The notes below the pieces were generated by a model. That model made no database searches, was not told where the DNA came from, and saw nothing but the letters and a program-made list of their open reading frames with translations. A stretch of 46,365 bases of DNA from Bordetella parapertussis (GTDB lineage: Bacteria > Pseudomonadota > Gammaproteobacteria > Burkholderiales > Thiobacillaceae): positions 1 through 46,365 of the forward strand of contig CAMDCO010000015.1 in the NCBI GenBank assembly GCA_945890495.1. Direction: 5' to 3'. Positions 43,674-46,365 of the stretch are shown here, in pieces. Made by a program: the position numbers and the translations under genes. The first letter of the stretch is position 1. Each line of letters begins with the position of its first letter.

Positions 43674-44420
43674 ATGTCTGGCGTGGGCAGTATGTCGTCG
43701 ACTGATCCCTTGTTCCGCCGTGCCTTGCTGTTTTCGCTGGCGGCACATCTGGCGACCTTGGCCTGGGTTCAGGCACCGGTATGGGATATGACGCCGCCGC
43801 CGTCGGTCATTGACGCGCGGCTGGAGCCCCCGCCTGAACCCGCTTTGCCGCCGCCCACGCCGGCGCAGAAACAGGTCGCCCCATCGCCGATGCCGATGCC
43901 GATGCCGATGCCTGCGCCGCGCCCACCTGCCATTGTGGTTCCCGCACCCGCACCCGCACCCGCACCTGTTGTTTCCCCCGTCGCCACGCCGTCCGTCCAG
44001 CCGGTGACACCGTCGGCGCCGTCAACGCACACACCGGTAACTCCGGTGGTCTTGACGGCGGTATCGCACCCCGTTGTCCTGGAAGCGCCTCGCCTCATTC
44101 CCGATGGCGAGTGGTATCCGGCGCGCAAGCTGGATGCGATCCCGCGCCGACTGGGTGGGACGCAACCGCCGTACCCTGAATCTGCGCAGCGCCGTGGAGT
44201 TACGGGGAGCATCAAGGTGCGGCTACGGGTCAATACCTTGGGGGAGGTTGAAGCGGTGGAGAGTGTTTCGGCTCAGCCCGAGGGTGTATTGGGTGTATTT
44301 GATGCGTCCGTACGGGCCTTTTTTATGGCGGCTCGTTACCAGCCTCCGCAACGCGACGGCCGCCCGGTGCGTGCCGTGATCGAGGAGCGAATTAACTTTT
44401 CCCTGAAAGACGAATTTTGA
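43674..44420 (+). CDS. TonB-like energy transducer
   Basis: A 248-residue protein with an N-terminal membrane helix (FRRALLFSLAAHLATLAWV, about 14-33). A long proline-rich spacer (about 40-130) follows, containing MPMPMPMP and PAPAPAPAP repeats. The TonB C-terminal domain (about 160-245) has PPYPESAQRRGVTGSIKVRL, with the YP motif that contacts outer-membrane receptors. TonB proteins pass proton-motive force to such receptors, but no exbB, exbD or receptor gene is near, so partners are unlinked. The DNA repeats at 43884-43913 and 43940-43966 are prone to length change. Confidence 0.85.
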   Translation: MSGVGSMSSTDPLFRRALLFSLAAHLATLAWVQAPVWDMTPPPSVIDARLEPPPEPALPPPTPAQKQVAPSPMPMPMPMPAPRPPAIVVPAPAPAPAPVVSPVATPSVQPVTPSAPSTHTPVTPVVLTAVSHPVVLEAPRLIPDGEWYPARKLDAIPRRLGGTQPPYPESAQRRGVTGSIKVRLRVNTLGEVEAVESVSAQPEGVLGVFDASVRAFFMAARYQPPQRDGRPVRAVIEERINFSLKDEF

Positions 44421-44430
44421 TCCGTTGCTA

Positions 44431-45726
44431 TTAGTTCCCATTGCGTAAGAACGGGTAGTCCTTGGGCAGGAGGACCCACATGCGCCCCTTCTGTTTCATG
44501 GCACCGGCCTTTTTCCCGGCCTCGTCACCAAAGCCCCAGAAAAAATCGGCACGAACATTGCCGCGAATAGCCCCGCCGGTATCCTGTGCCAACATCAGGC
44601 GGTTGAGGGTCTCGCTGCTGTTGGGTTGGGTCGTGGCCAGCCAGACCGGTGCGCCCAAGGGCATGCCGCGCGGGTCAATGGCGATACTGCGCTCGCCGGT
44701 CAGCGGAACGCCGAGGGCACCCAGCGGGCCGTTGCCATTGTTGGGTAATTCGCGGAAGAAGACTTGGCTGGGGTTGGTATTGAGCAGTTCGCTCAGCCGC
44801 TCCGGGTTACGCCGTACCCAGTCCTTGATGCCCTGCATGGAGGCCTGCGCGGCGGTGAGCTCACCTTTTTCGATCAACCATTTACCCGCGGATTTGTAAG
44901 GGTGGCCGTTCTGGTTGGCGTAGCCGACCCGCATGACATCGCCGTTTTCAAGTTGCAGGCGGCCGGAACCCTGGATCTCGAGGAAAAACAGTTCGACGGG
45001 ATCATCCGCCCAAGCGAGTTCTTTGCCGGCGACACGGGGGGCCTTGCCACTGGAAAGCTCGGCGCGGCTGTAATAGGGGACGACCTTGTTGCCCTCAATA
45101 CGGCCGCGGACACGCTGATTCTTGAGCTCTGGGTAGAGTGCGGCCAGATCAACGATGAGTAGGTCATCCGGAGGGCCGTAGAGCGGGAAACGATATTTCC
45201 AGCTACGGGTGCGGCTGCCGCGCAACAGCGGTTCGTAATAGCCGGTGACCAAGCCCTCAAGGCTGCCATCGGCCTGCTGGATCTGATGGGGGGTGAACCA
45301 GGTCTCAAAAAAGGCTTGTAGCGTCTCGGTATCGGGATTGCTTAAGGGATTGCTTAAGGGATTGCTTAAGGGATTGCTTAAGGGGCCGCTTAAGGGGCCG
45401 CTTAAGCCCTCGCTGGCGCGGCAGGTGGCTTGCCAGGCGCTTTGATTACGCAGGGTCTTGCAAGATTGTTGCAGGGCTGGCCAGGCGCGGGCTAAGTCAT
45501 CGTTGCGCCAGCCGGGGAGGTCGCTCCAGTCCGCACGCTTGAGCCAAGGCATCGCCCCCGGCGTGGTTTTGATAGCGGTCTCGGCCGGAGTGACCGCGGG
45601 CGCGTCAGGGCTGGCGGGGGTCGTGGCGGGTGTCGAAGGGCTGCCCTGGATGGGGGCAGGTGGTCGGGAGCTAAAGAGACCACAACCGACGAGAAAAAGC
45701 GGGAGAAGGAGGATAAGGCGTGACAT
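44431..45726 (-). CDS. mltA: Membrane-bound lytic murein transglycosylase A
   Basis: Cleaves peptidoglycan glycan strands to anhydro-muropeptides from the outer-membrane inner face. The 431-residue protein has a lipoprotein signal with lipobox LVGC (Cys15), a Pro/Ala-rich tether (20-60), the MltA domain (QADGSLEGLVTGYYEPLL onward) and the C-terminal 3D domain with catalytic Asp residues in AQDTGGAIRGNVRADFFWG. Residues 108-131 are a tandem repeat (LSGP)2(LSNP)4 placed between the tether and the catalytic domain (see 45335-45406). It converges with the TonB-like gene, 10 bases apart, without a visible terminator. Confidence 0.95.
   Translation of the reverse strand: MSRLILLLPLFLVGCGLFSSRPPAPIQGSPSTPATTPASPDAPAVTPAETAIKTTPGAMPWLKRADWSDLPGWRNDDLARAWPALQQSCKTLRNQSAWQATCRASEGLSGPLSGPLSNPLSNPLSNPLSNPDTETLQAFFETWFTPHQIQQADGSLEGLVTGYYEPLLRGSRTRSWKYRFPLYGPPDDLLIVDLAALYPELKNQRVRGRIEGNKVVPYYSRAELSSGKAPRVAGKELAWADDPVELFFLEIQGSGRLQLENGDVMRVGYANQNGHPYKSAGKWLIEKGELTAAQASMQGIKDWVRRNPERLSELLNTNPSQVFFRELPNNGNGPLGALGVPLTGERSIAIDPRGMPLGAPVWLATTQPNSSETLNRLMLAQDTGGAIRGNVRADFFWGFGDEAGKKAGAMKQKGRMWVLLPKDYPFLRNGN
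45335..45406. repeat. Six 12-bp tandem repeats inside mltA
   Basis: Four perfect copies of GGATTGCTTAAG (45335-45382) are followed by two of GGGCCGCTTAAG (45383-45406). Each unit contains the palindrome CTTAAG and encodes four residues (LSNP or LSGP) on the mltA strand, so copy-number changes keep the frame. Confidence 0.95.
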
Positions 45727-45762
45727 GGGTGCCCATTATAGGGGCAGATGATGTCTGGCCGG

Positions 45763-46146
45763 TTAATGCAGGACGCGCGGGATGCTGAGGAGGAATTCGG
45801 GGATTTCGACCTCGAATGGGTGGCCGTCGTCAGCGGTCATCTGATAGTGGCCGCGCATGTTTCCCATTGGGGTGGCTAGGCCGGTGCCACTTTGGTACTG
45901 GAAGGATTCACCGGGTTTCAGAATAGGTTGCTCGCCGACGACGCCCAAGCCGCGTATTTCCTGCACCTGTTGCAAGGCATCGGTGATGATCCAGTGGCGC
46001 GAGATGAGTTGCGCGGCAACCGTGCCGCTATTCAGGATAGTGATGGTATAGGCAAAGATATAACGATCCTTCGCCTCGTCGGATTGCTCGGGCAGGTAAT
46101 CGACCTGCGTCGTCACGGTAATATGATATTTGCGGGATTCGGCCAT
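45763..46146 (-). CDS. apaG: ApaG family protein
   Basis: A 127-residue single-domain protein with a fibronectin-III-like beta fold. Motifs are YIFAYTITILNSGTVAAQL, SRHWIITDALQQVQEI and GTGLATPMGNMRGHYQM, which define ApaG/DUF525. It has been linked to Co/Mg tolerance in enterobacteria, with no firm biochemical role. In many genomes apaG follows rsmA; here it stands apart, 36 bases upstream of mltA on the same strand. Confidence 0.95.
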   Translation of the reverse strand: MAESRKYHITVTTQVDYLPEQSDEAKDRYIFAYTITILNSGTVAAQLISRHWIITDALQQVQEIRGLGVVGEQPILKPGESFQYQSGTGLATPMGNMRGHYQMTADDGHPFEVEIPEFLLSIPRVLH

Positions 46147-46220
46147 GGGCGGGTATGTTCCACACTGCGGGGCAGAATTGCAACCCGTTGCGCATTGTTG
46201 TCTTTATCAGGTTAACCTAG

Positions 46221-46365
46221 GGAGTCTCTGCACAGCCATGGAAATCAAGGCCGCTACTGAAGGTTGATGAAGATGCCCGCTTCAATTTCCGGAGAAAGTT
46301 CAATAAACAGGCCGGTTTTTGGTCTTTTAAGTCTAATGTGGAGCTTTTTTCGCTTGATTTCCGCT
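46221..46365. mobile_element. Possible end of an insertion sequence at window edge
   Basis: From about 46221 composition becomes AT-rich. The junction CTAG-GGAGTCTCTGCACAG (46217-46235) looks like a 4-base target followed by an IS5-family-like terminal repeat; this is by resemblance only. A minus-strand reading frame open at the right edge (46364 to stop at 46254, 36 residues, including KRKKLHIRLKRPKTG and ending IFINLQ) would end 33 bases inside that border, as transposase genes often do. I do not recognise the peptide. 46147-46220 holds the apaG upstream region, with no other gene. Confidence 0.3.

Noticed and set aside
45335-45406. Short regular repeats as a CRISPR array
   Set aside because: Units are contiguous 12-mers without spacers and lie in frame inside mltA.

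Overview
The window is GC-rich bacterial chromosome that is almost fully coding. It most likely comes from a sulfur-oxidising betaproteobacterium, although a gammaproteobacterial relative cannot be excluded. Three things point there. First, the housekeeping gene order leuC-leuD-leuB-asd-fimV-truA-trpF-trpB-trpA-accD-folC-SPOR-cvpA-purF-metZ is typical of these groups. Second, there are Gram-negative outer-membrane genes (lptD, surA, mltA, tonB-like). Third, there is a flavocytochrome c sulfide dehydrogenase (fccAB) with a split YeeE/YedE transporter pair. No tRNA, rRNA or CRISPR array was seen.

Layout. (1) 1-3988, minus strand: the start of a secreted protein cut by the window edge, a secreted SCP2-like protein, the YeeE/YedE pair and fccAB, with recognisable promoters and two intrinsic terminators. 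(2) 4182-24152, plus strand: aroC, a small YdcH-type gene, an MFS transporter, then a long, tightly packed biosynthetic run. It covers leucine (leuCDB), aspartate semialdehyde (asd), tryptophan (trpF, trpB, trpA), fatty acid (accD), folate (folC), purine (purF) and methionine (metZ) synthesis, interleaved with fimV, an EcfT-like membrane protein, truA, a SPOR protein and cvpA. (3) 24202-36695, minus strand: a CDGSH protein gene, rsxABCDGE and nth, then pyrD, rsmA, pdxA, surA and lptD. In transcription order the second block runs lptD-surA-pdxA-rsmA-pyrD and then CDGSH-rsxABCDGE-nth. (4) 36729-44420, plus strand: amgK-murU (cell-wall sugar recycling), pepP, two ubiquinone-type FAD hydroxylases, a DsbC-like protein, rlmJ and a TonB-like gene. 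(5) 44431-46146, minus strand: mltA and apaG, followed by a possible insertion-sequence end at the right edge.

The unusual features are insertions into this conserved framework. truA carries an in-frame 78-bp insertion bounded by a 13-bp direct repeat, and rsmA carries an in-frame copy of a GC-rich palindromic repeat. A DUF4160-DUF2442-Mrr defence-like cassette splits trpB from trpA between 7-bp direct repeats. An unnamed 30-residue single-helix membrane protein gene sits, translationally coupled, between leuC and leuD. leuD has a sharply bounded AT-rich patch over a conserved motif. mltA has six 12-bp tandem repeats, and rsxA is preceded by a symmetric tandem repeat where its ribosome-binding site should be.
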